Source of the DNA: Rhabditophanes sp. KR3021
Taxonomy: Eukaryota; Nematoda; Chromadorea; Rhabditida; Alloionematidae
DNA length: 64,000 nucleotides
Assembly: GCA_963281155.1 (NCBI GenBank)
Contig: CAUJLY010000001.1
Location: 1,612,001-1,676,000 of the forward strand
Reading direction: 5' to 3'
Of this stretch, positions 32,458 to 43,471 are shown one piece after another (the stretch's first letter is position 1; each line of letters opens with the position of its first letter). The translations under genes were made by a program, and so were the position numbers. A model generated the notes under the pieces. It searched no databases, was not told the origin of the DNA, and was given only the letters and a program-made list of their open reading frames with translations.

Positions 32458-33345
32458 TTATTCAGACATAGCAACATCAAATTTCATTGTGTGATAAGCA
32501 CAAGCAACATGTTTATCCTTTGGTGTACATAATTGAGTCAATTTCTTAAACAATTTGGTTCCATAACTTTCATTAACCACATTATCCTCATTAGTAGTAT
32601 GACACATTTTTTGGCACTGCCTCATCTTGTTTGATTCCATTTCGGTTCTATCAATAACATGAACTACGGCTGTTAATACACCTTGCTTTAGATAACTCCA
32701 ATATTCAGATAATTTCGACTCGGAATCACCTTCTCTTAATTCTTTTTGAGTTGGTGTACACATTTTGAAACTTAATTTTTGGAAATTTTTACCAGTTTCA
32801 CACTCGGCATCATTGCTGTTGACGTATTTTTTAATTTTTTCTTCTTCCGAATCAAGACTACCACACAGATTACAGAATTTACAGGTGTTTTTGTCTTGGA
32901 GCATGCCTCTCAAACCATTGTGTTGACTTTCTGGACACCAATTAGATTGAGTGATGTTTGTGCAAATGTTGGTTATTTCACTGAATTGATTGTTGTTGTA
33001 TTGCCTGCATGGAAGATTGGTCCCCATCGTGAAGAAAGCTTCGATGTAAGGATTTACGATAGGTTTCTTTACTTTGAAACTTAGATCTACTTTGTAACAT
33101 CCAGGAAAGCGTAAATTAGATTGTTTCCCATCTTCGGCAATAAAAGTTACTGAATCTTTGTTTGAAGTTGAAGGATCGGGAATAGGATTAAATTTAAACT
33201 TGATTGAATCGGCATCAACCACTTCGGAATTCATATTCGGGCAGGATGTTGTGATGTTTTCACGCATCATGATTGTTATGTCTTTGGCTGCAATGCAAGT
33301 CCCGAGGAAAACAATAGCAAAAGATGTCTTGGCAAATGAAATCAT
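32458..33345 (-). CDS. Secreted Cys-rich nematode protein, unknown function
   Basis: A single-exon gene for 295 residues with a signal peptide (residues 1-19, ending CIAAKD). The mature protein has about 17 Cys, including FPGCYKVDLSF, NLPCRQYNNN, NTCKFCNLCG, FKMCTP, RQCQKMCH and HVACAYHTMKF. The CxxCxxC cluster and paired Cys point to a disulfide-rich extracellular protein. The layout is like large nematode-only secreted families but I cannot name one. It lies just beyond the tRNA pair on the same strand. Confidence 0.75.
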   Translation of the reverse strand: MISFAKTSFAIVFLGTCIAAKDITIMMRENITTSCPNMNSEVVDADSIKFKFNPIPDPSTSNKDSVTFIAEDGKQSNLRFPGCYKVDLSFKVKKPIVNPYIEAFFTMGTNLPCRQYNNNQFSEITNICTNITQSNWCPESQHNGLRGMLQDKNTCKFCNLCGSLDSEEEKIKKYVNSNDAECETGKNFQKLSFKMCTPTQKELREGDSESKLSEYWSYLKQGVLTAVVHVIDRTEMESNKMRQCQKMCHTTNEDNVVNESYGTKLFKKLTQLCTPKDKHVACAYHTMKFDVAMSE

Positions 33346-33971
33346 GTTAAAAGTAGTAGTTAATAGATTGATATCAGATTAACAAATTAAATTCATTTTA
33401 TAGTGCTTCGAATTCAGTTTACCACACGATTTGTTCAACATAGCGTAACCATTTTTTAATAAATAAACGCATCGTGGTTCTTTATGTCAAAATTCGAGTG
33501 TTAATAAATTTAGTTAAATAAATTCATCTAACCATATAAATAGACCAAATATCATATTTGCATAACACAAAAATATCCATCTATCAAAAAACAGTCTACC
33601 TTACCAATTTAATCTAAATATTTACCTACCAAATCAGACAAAAAAGAGTATCCACCAACAATCCACTAATATTAAGCTTGCAACCAATATATAATCTCCT
33701 GCATCATAATAATTGTCTTCCCAAACAATGGAACTACTCATTATCATCACAACGTAACTTTACTTTTCTTATTAATTTGTATTTATCAGCTTATTAATAT
33801 TTACTTTATAATACAGTTTTTAAATCATGACAATCGGATCAAATAAAATACCTTTAAATTAAAACAGAAGACTTGATTTAGTGTCATAATATAACTTTTT
33901 GTTAAACAGAAATTTGACTTATTGCCGTGATATAACTTTTAATCAAATTTATTGTCATAGTTTAAGTTTGG
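33346..33971. other. Divergent intergenic stretch
   Basis: Spacer between two divergent secreted-protein genes. Near 33,865-33,965 an AT-rich word (GTGTCATAATATAACTTTT, then CCGTGATATAACTTTTAATC) is repeated imperfectly two to three times just upstream of the giant gene; a promoter role is only a guess. Confidence 0.4.
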
Positions 33972-36900
33972 ATGGGCAAATTACTTCTTTTCACTTTTTT
34001 TTTGGTGCTTTCTTTTTCGGAAGGAGCTCCGCCAAAAGTGAAGATCCCAACTCCTTTTGGACTGGGATTTAATTTGGCCAAGTTTGACTTTTCACAGGCT
34101 GTGGGGATGGCACGCAATACGCAGGGCGTTAAGTTTAATATCCCGAAGGGCTATACTATGGTAAGTTAGACATTAGAATCATTAGTAAAACATATAGATT
34201 CCTGACATGGGCGTAAAAATAACCCCCACCTCAAATTACCTGCCCATTTACACGGACAAAAACGGGAAAGTCGTCACCTTCGACACAGTCGGAACTGTAA
34301 TTCCCGTACTTTTCGACCCCAGCGGCGCTCCTGTATCTCAACGTGTAAAAGGAAAGACGTTTGGTGGTTACAAAAAAGGTCCAAATGGCAAAATCATCGA
34401 AAGCAAACTAACTGCTAAGCTATTACCTATGACAATGGATGTTGCTTCCGTTGTTACATCGATTAATGCTCTGGGACCGGCTTTTCCCGGCTATGCTTTG
34501 CTTTATGGCAAGGTTTTACCCGCAAAGCCTGCAGTTTCAAAGGTCTCAGTTAAACTTCCAGATAAAGCTATTCTTGGCGGTGGATTCGATTTCAAAAATA
34601 TTCTATTCCCAAAAGCCCAAGGAATGGGCCTGATCAAGGGAGGTCTGACACAAACTATTGGACCTGGACTTGTCATGGTCCCTGGGATGGCTGTTCATCT
34701 GTCTGCCACTAGTCCTTATTTTCCTGTGTATATGAATGTTTCGACGGGAGCAGCAGTGGCATTTACTAAGTAAGTGAGGTTTGCAAAACATTACATTATA
34801 TTTAGTGAAATGCGTCAATTCAACGTTCAATTCGATGTCAATAATATCCCAGTAGCTATAGGTCCTAAAAATACTTTCGATGGTTATCTTCAGTCAAAGG
34901 ATAAGTTTCTTAAATCAATCGCCAAGAACACTATCAAGTACTCATCTGCTCCTTTAAATGTAAACAAAGTAATTTCGGATTGCATTAATCTAGGGCCTTC
35001 ATTCCCTGGTTATTATCTTGTAATGAAAGTCGACTCTTCCCCCATCCTTAGAATGACCAGTAGTGCCGTGAATTTCAATGTTGGAATAGACTTTACCAAA
35101 GTCATAATCAAGAACCCCGTTGGAATGGGCAAAATTACCAAAGGACTTAACTTGAAGATCCCAGTAAACTTCTACATGATCCCAAATTATGGAGTCAGAA
35201 TGGTCGCAGGAGGCCCCTTCTTCCCAGTTTACACAAATGAGGAGGGCGATGCCGTTTCATTCGACGACAACAACCAACAAGTCGACGTCAAATTCGATTC
35301 TAATGGCGTACCAATGGTTCAAAACATCGGAACTGGAAATTACATGGCTGGCTATAAATTTGCAAATGGCCAATATATTATGGCCAATCCAAAATCAGCT
35401 ACGATCCAAACTATTATGATGAATGTAGCTGATATAAAAAAACAAGCTATGGCTTTAGGTCCTAATTTTTATGGTTACTTTACAGTCGTTAATCCGCAAG
35501 TCAATTCAATTACTAAGAAAGTTATTGACAAGAAGTTTAAGTTGACGGGAGGAACTGTGAAGAAAAAGTCTTCTAGTACCATGAATCTTGCTTTGTTGTT
35601 TAATATCAAGGGAGCTAAGGGAGTTTCGAAGATTAGTGGTGGTTTGGGTATTTCAGTCAGTACGAAGTATCTGATGATGCCAAATCGCGGTGTTCGTATC
35701 AATAAGAATGGCAAGTATTATCCCGTATATGCTGATAAGACTACTGGTCAAATGGTGACCTTCGATGATAATGGAAAGCAGATTGAAGTGCAGACAGACG
35801 ACAGCGGTCTTCCAGTAACAGTCGATGCGGATGGAACTGTTTATTCTGGATATGAAGATAAAGCAGACGGTTCGACTGTTTATTCTGCTACTCAAAAGAA
35901 ATACGCAAGAGGAAGGAAGATTAGTATTCCAGAACTGGCCCAACAAATTCAAGATATGGGTGCAACATTTCCCGGATTTGCTTTGTTACAAAATGTCACT
36001 TCTTCCGAAGATGAAGGTTCTGGATCTGGAGAATATGAGGAAGGATCGGGTGAAGAAATGTCTACAACTACTCCTGAACCTGAAATATTACAGCCTAAAC
36101 TTGACCTATCTAAAGATATATCTTCTACTATATATTCGAACATCACTACTACTGATTCTGCTAGATATATTACTGGAGGATTGAACTTTGCTCAGACTAC
36201 TAAGTATATGATGGTTCCAAATTTTGGTGTGCAGATTCCTAATGGAAAAGGTAATTTAAATACATAATTTTAAATATTCTATAATTCATAAATTTATAAT
36301 TTTGTTCAGGAAAGTATTACCCAATTTACTTGGATAAAGATAACAAGCCGATTGCTATGTTTGAAAATGGAACAACGATGAATGTTTATTTCACAGATAG
36401 CGGAGCTCCAATAACTGTAAATCCAGATTCATCGATAAATACTGGTTTTTACATATCAAATGGAAGTCCGTCTTATTCCAAAGTTGATCAGACTTATGAT
36501 AGATATGCCTTGAATCCAAAGGATATTAAATCTACTATTGAAAAACTTGGGCCTGGAAATGCTGCTTATTATACTATTCATGATACTGTTGATTTGGTAT
36601 CGGGTTTGAGTTCAACTTTATCTACATTGAATACAACTTCTTCGATGTCGAGAATTAATGCCGGTCAATCTTTCAATGTTCCTGATGGTTTTTACATGAT
36701 GCCTGGGTGAGTGGTAAAAATGTTTATTAAAATTAAATTGATAATGGGGTAAAAATATAGATTGAATGTCTTCTGAGGCATAAGTCTTATTCAAGACAAT
36801 CATTTATTTACCAGCAATGGAGATTTTGTGCATAGCCTTCTCCTTGTCATCAAACAAAATTCCCCATTAGCATTTTGGCTGTAGTTATACACGTGTTTGG

Positions 36901-39900
36901 TCATACGATCTCCGATGTCTGTACTTTCGCCTACATAGACAACATATTTCCTGGCAAGCTTAGCAACTTTCAACTCAGATTCTGTAATCTAGATTAATAG
37001 ACACGTAAGCATCACAAGACTTTAGATTCAAAATAGATTTATTCTTTTTATCCAGTTCCTTGGTGATATCAGCAGATGTTCTTAAGTTGAGTGTTAATGC
37101 CGCTTTCAATAGACCGTCGAACCTTCTGTATCTTTTATGCCCACGGAGATACCCTTGTTGTCTAAAATAGCCTTTGCATTCCGAGTGTTTATATTTTGTA
37201 GATGATCGTCGCACACTTTGATAAATTAACATTCAATAGGCTTTTCAATTTCATCTTTAATGCCATAATTAAGAATTTGCTGCATAAAATAGTATCCCAT
37301 CTCCTTGATTGCACGGAAAGTAAATAAATTCAGCATTTTGTCTGAAGCTGATCCAGCAGATAAATTGGTTGCGCCTTTGGTAACTATATTTAAACCAAAG
37401 AATGAGTACCTTTTCAATTATTTAAAGTTTTTCCTTTCATCTTAAGCATAATAACACCTATGCCTTTCGGCTAATATCCATATTTTGAATATGCAAGACA
37501 CTAAGGAAGTATACGGTCACTGTATTTTAAAAAATTATGAAACATTTACTACTTTAATACTAACATTTTATATGATGCCTAGATCTTCTGTTACAACTTC
37601 ACCTAATTCAACTAACTATTATCCAATTTATGTTAAAAAAGACACAGGAGCAACTTACACATTTTCAGACAAAGGTCTAATGCAATCCGTCTATTTTGAT
37701 GGGCAAGGAGCACCAGTAACAGTTAACAAAGATTTTTCAATTAATCCTGGATCAACTATAATAAATGGGAGTGAATTCAACTCAACCTCTTCATCATCCT
37801 ACAGAAATGTCACTTTCAGCATCGATACAGTCAAATCAACTATTGAAAAACTTGGACCGTCTTCAATTTTCTTCACCTCAGCTTTCAAACCAATTGATGT
37901 TTCAAGCCAAATTACAACTTCAATTTTCAAACAAATTACAAACGATCAAATTACTAACATTACATCCCAATTACAAATGGGATCTTCTTCACCTTTACCA
38001 AATTATTATTCTATCCCTGGAATGTACACAAAGTTATTCAAAAACAGTGCGAAATATTATCCAGTATTTGTTGGACCTAAGAATAATATGGTTTCATTTG
38101 ACGAAAACGGAAATATGATTACTGTTTTAGTAGATTCAAAAGGCTTGCCTAAGGTAATAGTCGATAATACAGTTTTAACAGGATTTTCTATTATTGACAA
38201 TGCTCCGGCATATTCACAACCAGACAAAGACTATCAACCAGGAACCATTTCACAATTGTCCGTTGTTGATACTGTTGAAAAGCTAGGACAAAATTATCCT
38301 GGATATGGGGATGTTCATAAACCGGTGGATGTTAATATTACCTTGCAAAATGTATTCAAGAATATTGATGCCGAAGGTGCTAATATTGTTTCATCCTTTA
38401 CTTGTTCAGTCAATATCTCTATTCCGGATGGTTACTTCCCAATTCCTGGATTGGCAGCACCTGTTGGTTCGAAAGACAATGTTTGTGCCGTTTATGCTAA
38501 CAATGTTACTGGACAAGTTGTGACGTTTGGACCAGATTCTGCCCAGATTCCAGTTAAATTTGATCCGTATGGTGCTCCTACCACTGTTTCTAGCGATGGA
38601 TCTATTTTGCCAGGGTATATTGCTATGAAAAATCAATCTAGAAAAGCAATTCCGAATTCAAAGTTGAAAGAAGTTTTTGTCAACACAACTACAATTATTA
38701 GTGCAGTTACAAGATTAGGCCCAGATTATGGGCAATTCTACGCTTCTCAAAAACCAACTGATTTAGTTCAAGAATTTACCAATGTTTTCGACGATTTAAA
38801 TCCCGAATCCGCTTTAGGTTCAATTGACCCAAGTAATATTAATGAAACAATGGATGGAGTTACTCTATTTCCGGCTGGAGGTGTTCAAACCCCTGACAGT
38901 AACGGCCAATATATGCCAGTATATATAAATGACACAACAGGGGAATCTTTCACGTTATATAAAAATGGAACAAGAATAACCGTCTTATACGACAAATTAT
39001 CTGGTGCCCCAGCAGCTCAAAGTCCAGATGGAAAGATTTATCCTGGTTTTATTTCATCAAAGCCAACTACAAAATATTCCAAACCTACTTCAAAGCTGAC
39101 TTCAATCATTCAAAATGTTACTTACATTAAAACACAAATCAAAAGATTAGGAAGCACCTTCAAAGGCTTTAATCTTTCATTTAAAACATTCAACGTAACT
39201 GGTAATTTAGACTCCATTTTATCGACAATGACAGTTGCAGACTCTCAATCAAATATAGTCAAACAACCACCTCCCCCAACCGACGAACAACTTTATTCAG
39301 TTCCTGGTTGTGGAGTTCAAATTGATGAATCAGGCAAGTATTATCCTTGTTTTGTCAATGACGACGGTGTAATGAATGCATTTGATGTAAACAATCAAAG
39401 CATCCCTATTTATGCAGATTCACAGAATTTACCTGTCACAATTGATAGTTCGAATAAAGTTAGACAAGGATTCATGATGATCAATAAAGTTCCACAATAC
39501 TCCTCAATTACTTCAAAAACACATAAATTGACTATGAATACAACGACAATTATCCAATTTAATCAAAAATTGGATCCAACTAATTGGGCCTATATTGCTC
39601 CTCCAAGTAAATCAACTACTATTTCATTCAATCCTAAAAACATGGATATTACCAAAATTACTAGTTTAATTGACGTTACCCCTCAGAATATTCCCCCTAG
39701 TTTTATTAGTGTACCTGGAATGTCAGTTCCACTAGATTCAAGCGGAAAGAGGTACCCAGTCTATACAAACAAAGACGGAACTCTTTATTCATTTGATTCT
39801 ACAGGCCAAAACTTTACCATCATGAATGACCCATCAGGTGCTCCTGTCGCCATCGGGCCAAATAAACAACAATTCCCAGGTTTTATGATAATCAACGGAG

Positions 39901-41963
39901 TAACTAAGAAAGCAACAACCACCACTCTCAAAACCATCACCTACAATTACAAAGAAGTCCGCACATTCATTGACTCCATGGGACCTTCCTACACCGGTTT
40001 TTACTTAATTTACCCAAAAATCAACGTCACCGAATCACTACAAGACATCATGGAAAACATTGATGTGAATGAGGCAATGGGTTTAGTCCAAGATCCCTTA
40101 AATGAACCATTCTATACAAATAGTTCTTTCCAATTCATTCCAGTTCCAGGCTTTGGTGTTAAGATTCCTGGACAAGATGGGTATAGTATTGTTTTTGTTG
40201 ATTACTCGGGAAATCCATTTACTTTTGATTTGAGTCAAACACCACCTAAGCAGATCAAGGTTTATAGTGATGAGTTTGGGGTACCAGTCACTTTGAATGA
40301 TGATAATTCCACGAACAAGGGGTATATTATGATTGATAAGAAACCTAGGTTTTCTGCACCTGTTAAGATTCCTAAAACGTTTACTTTGAATGTGAAGACG
40401 ATCAAAAATCAAATTGAAATGTTGCAAGGAAGTTTCCCTGGTTATATTATTTTGAACAAGCCAGTTGATTTAATAAATGATTTAGGAAACGTTTTAGACG
40501 ATTTAACACCTATCTCAGCTTCACTAGGCGTAGATCCCTCGTCAATTCAATACAGAGAAGGTTACTTGATTGTGCCTGGGGGTGGTGTTAAATTATCAAA
40601 CGAAACAGATGCACCATTCTACTCAATTTATGTAGATATACAAAACGGAGCAATGGTTGTTTTTGATGAGCAAAATACGATGTATTCGGTATTCGTTGAC
40701 ATTCGGAATGTTCCCATTTATATTGACAGGAATAATATCAGATACCAAGGATTTTTCTATGTCAACGGAGATTACTTGTTTTCACTTGATACGGGATCCT
40801 TTAAGCAAATTACTTTGAATGTTAGTATTATCACTTATACGATTGACAATGTTCTAGGACCTAATTACAGTGGATATATTTCTTTACATCCATTACCTGA
40901 TTTAAATACTATTCTGAGCAAAACTTACCTGACTATTACAATTGATCAAGCTGTGTCTGAAATTAATGCTGGTCGTGATATCAATCCTCCTAATTATTTG
41001 ATGGTTCCTGCTATGGGCATCCAAACCTCTGATAATGGCAAATACTACCCCGTCTACGTCGACTTAACAGGAGTCTTGTTTGCGTTCAATGACAAACTAG
41101 TGGGAACACAAGTTTTTGTAGATGATTCCGGTGCACCCTTATTAACTGATGCAAATGGAATCATCAGAATTGGCTATATTTTAAGTGATGGTGAACTTAT
41201 TTATGGTAATGCTACTTCAAGAATGAATTCGGTAACTATTGATAGGAATATGGTCCTCGATTGCATCAATTTGTTAGGTTTCAAATACTTTGGTTTCATC
41301 GGAGCAAATCCAAACGGCGTAATTTCAGGAGCTAATTTAGTTTTAGGAAATACAAAAGTAACAGAACTCAAATTTGGTGGATCTATCGACATTCCAGAGG
41401 GATATGCCCCCATTCCTGAACTTTCTTGTCAAGTTCGGAAGGATAATGTTTATTTGCCTGTGATCATTAATATGCAAGGAGTCGCTTTTGCTTTTGATAT
41501 CTTTAAGAGTATGTACCCTTTAACTTTTGATCCACAGGGAATTCCTGTTTATATTAACGATACAACCCAGGATGTTTGGACTGGGATGAAGATAGTAGAT
41601 TCGAAGCCAATTTATGCAAATAAAGATGGTCCATTTACTAACATCACATTTGATATTACTGAATACTTCGATGACTCAGATTCACTACAACGAGATGGCT
41701 ACACAATCATCGAAAACAACTTAGTCAGTGTAGATGATTCTAGTCTCTTCTACCAACTCTACTTCCAAGATTCCACAGGCCTACCGTACGCATTTGACGA
41801 CAAAAATCTTCGCTACTTCGTTTCATTCGACGCTTCAGGTATACCTGTCTACGAAGACCCATCAACAGGCAAAATATTCCCCGGCTTAAATGATAAAAAC
41901 CCAGACGCTCCTATATTTGCTGATATCAAAAGTCAACTGTCTAACAAAACATTCACCTTTTAA
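33972..41963 (+). CDS. Giant secreted protein of 16 tandem novel modules
   Basis: Five exons (33972..34160, 34198..34769, 34806..36250, 36310..36706, 37583..41963) join in frame to about 2,327 residues. Residues 1-18 are a signal peptide; no transmembrane segment or anchor is visible at the C-terminus. The rest is 16 diverged copies of a module of about 145 residues. Each has a PGxGV-like turn, then GKYYPVYxD, a TGxxxxFDD segment, VxxDxxGxPVTV, a DGxxxPGY turn and a helical part ending LGPxxxGY. Anchors lie near 34.24, 34.72, 35.22, 35.72, 36.32, 37.62, 38.06, 38.49, 38.92, 39.34, 39.76, 40.19, 40.62, 41.05, 41.46 and 41.75 kb. Cys is rare and N-glycosylation sequons are frequent. Between modules 4 and 5 (36,001-36,090) sits an acidic Ser-Gly linker. 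I know no family; a matrix, eggshell or cuticle proteoglycan is inference. The 876 bp intron 4 is discussed separately. Confidence 0.85.
36707..37582. other. Long, probably insertion-derived intron of the giant gene
   Basis: The donor GTGAGT (36707) and acceptor CCTAG (37581-37582) restore the frame exactly (MMPG then SSVTTSP). All other introns of this gene are 36-59 bp, so 876 bp is exceptional. The sequence across the donor (TTTTACATGATGCCTGG) and that ending at the acceptor (TTTTATATGATGCCTAG) are 15/17 identical, as expected if an insertion duplicated its target. The body carries an antisense gene relic. Confidence 0.7.
36800..37417 (-). pseudogene. Antisense relic with a GIY-YIG-like motif
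   Basis: The minus strand within the long intron has three consecutive coding-looking pieces in different frames: RAIKEMGYYFMQQILNYGIKD (37417 downward), FDGLLKAALTLNLRTSADIT and ITESELKVAKLARK followed by YVVYVGESTDIGDRMTKHVY. The last resembles the GIY-YIG nuclease pattern (Tyr-Val-Gly...Arg...His). Stops at about 37,226 and 36,975 separate the pieces. The family assignment is tentative. Confidence 0.5.
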
Positions 41964-42042
41964 AAAAGAAATATTACTCATTTTTATCTACAAAAATTTA
42001 TGTGATATTAATGGATGTAACAATATGAAATTAATAAATTTA

Positions 42043-42288
42043 TTAAACTTGACCAAAGACGTTTTTGTTTTCTTCAATTCGAGGATTTTTGCCAGATCCG
42101 TAATTCTCAAATTTGGCCATTACTTCTTCTTTTGCTTTTTCTTTAAGAGAAGTCTTTTGTTGTTCTTCTTCTGATGTAGGGCGGAGGTATTTTTATTGCC
42201 GAAAGGTACAACGTCTGGTTTTGGGTGAGCAGAGGATTATAGGTATTAACAGGCCTATTGTCAGTGGTCCGATAACAGTCCTCAACAT
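42043..42288 (-). CDS. 67-residue single-pass membrane microprotein
   Basis: Two exons, complement(42043..42170, 42213..42288), joined by a 42 bp intron (GTTGTA...CATCAG), give 67 residues. Residues 1-20 are a hydrophobic N-terminal segment (MLRTVIGPLTIGLLIPIILC); the rest is a charged helix (EEQQKTSLKEKAKEEVMAKF) with an Asn/Gly-rich tail. This layout is typical of small inner-mitochondrial-membrane assembly factors or accessory subunits, but I do not recognise which, if any. Without splicing the frame hits TAA, so the intron is needed. Confidence 0.55.
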
Positions 42289-42626
42289 TTGAAAAAACGA
42301 AGTATGATTAAATTATTGTAACATCCTTTTCAGTTGTATTCAAATGAATGAAATAAGATTTAAATTTTTGTTAAAAAACCATCCAATTGGTTGTCTTTGG
42401 AAATTAAAATCTAAATTTTTGTCAAACAACATCTACTTATTTTGTTGTCTTTATGAAATGAATATTTAAATCTTGTTAAATAATATTATGGTAATCTTAT
42501 CAAATGAACTTAAAGTAGCTTTGTACTTATTTAAATTTACGAACTTGTTTATTATTAATTAATTAAATAACAAGAAAAGGGAACTATATAAAGAAGGCAT
42601 GAATTAAATAATTATCAAATTTGAGT

Positions 42627-43430
42627 ATGATGCTTTTTAAGTTTGTTGTTTTATTTAGCTATTTATTAGTTAGTGCTACGAGTTTGGCAGTTCCAGTTTC
42701 TGATTATGTGAAAATATGGGAAAGCTTGCTTGATTCTTTTGTTAATGAATGGCAGAAACTGGGAAAGGATGGGCAAGTAATTGCTTCGAATGATTTAATT
42801 TTAATCATTCAAGAAACTCGCAATTTAATTAGATCGAAAATTGAAATTGAGGAGGCCGGCCAATTTGACTTTATATTGGTGCAAGAAATCATTTACAGAC
42901 TCGATTCTGGAAATTTGAAATCATTTCCACAAATTCGAACCTCTTTTTCTGTTCTATTTGACGGATTTGGAAGAATGAAAGTTTCATTAAAAGACAGTAT
43001 TTATTTATTGTTCAAATTAAGTGATAAAATCTTGAGCAATCAAATTGGAAAAGGTGTGGAGGTGCATGCAATCACTAAAATAACTGATAATTCCTTTTAC
43101 TGTCAGTTGACCACTGCTGTAGAAAGAGATCTTATTGCCTTTGCCCAATCTTTGAAAAATGTTAAAAAAGTAAAACAATTAACTTATCAACAATTAATTG
43201 ATGCCATTTTTGAACTTAGAAAAGTTATGATTCTCTTCAAACACAACAAAGACTCCATTGATAAAGAACTTAAGGACCATATTTTGAATATCTTCCGCAA
43301 TGAATGCCCGGCTGTCTATTTAATCATCGAAGCTACGACTGACAAACTTATGAAAATAAAGTTTTCTGTGGGTGAAGCTATTTGTGGACTTGAGTTGATC
43401 GATGCTTATCTTCGCATTCCATTTGTTTAA
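42627..43430 (+). CDS. Secreted helical protein, unknown family
   Basis: A single-exon gene for 267 residues. Residues 1-20 (MMLFKFVVLFSYLLVSATSLA) are a signal peptide. The mature part is predicted all-helical with few Cys: WESLLDSFVNEWQKLG, LILIIQETRNLIRSKIE, LIDAIFELRKVMILFK and IFRNECPAVYLIIEATTDK. It has the feel of nematode secreted helical antigens but no diagnostic motif. It is convergent with the nuclear receptor that ends 42 bp away. Confidence 0.65.
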   Translation: MMLFKFVVLFSYLLVSATSLAVPVSDYVKIWESLLDSFVNEWQKLGKDGQVIASNDLILIIQETRNLIRSKIEIEEAGQFDFILVQEIIYRLDSGNLKSFPQIRTSFSVLFDGFGRMKVSLKDSIYLLFKLSDKILSNQIGKGVEVHAITKITDNSFYCQLTTAVERDLIAFAQSLKNVKKVKQLTYQQLIDAIFELRKVMILFKHNKDSIDKELKDHILNIFRNECPAVYLIIEATTDKLMKIKFSVGEAICGLELIDAYLRIPFV

Positions 43431-43471
43431 ACTGTTCTTTACAAGTTGTTCATTCTTCTAAATAAACATGC

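Noticed and set aside
34774..36267. Separate gene models for the pieces of the repeat protein
   Set aside because: All five pieces join in frame at GT...AG sites and the modules continue across the joins.
33972..41963. The repeat protein as a viral or bacterial transferred gene
   Set aside because: Short nematode-type introns, a eukaryotic signal peptide and local base composition argue for a native gene; no virus-like motif is visible.
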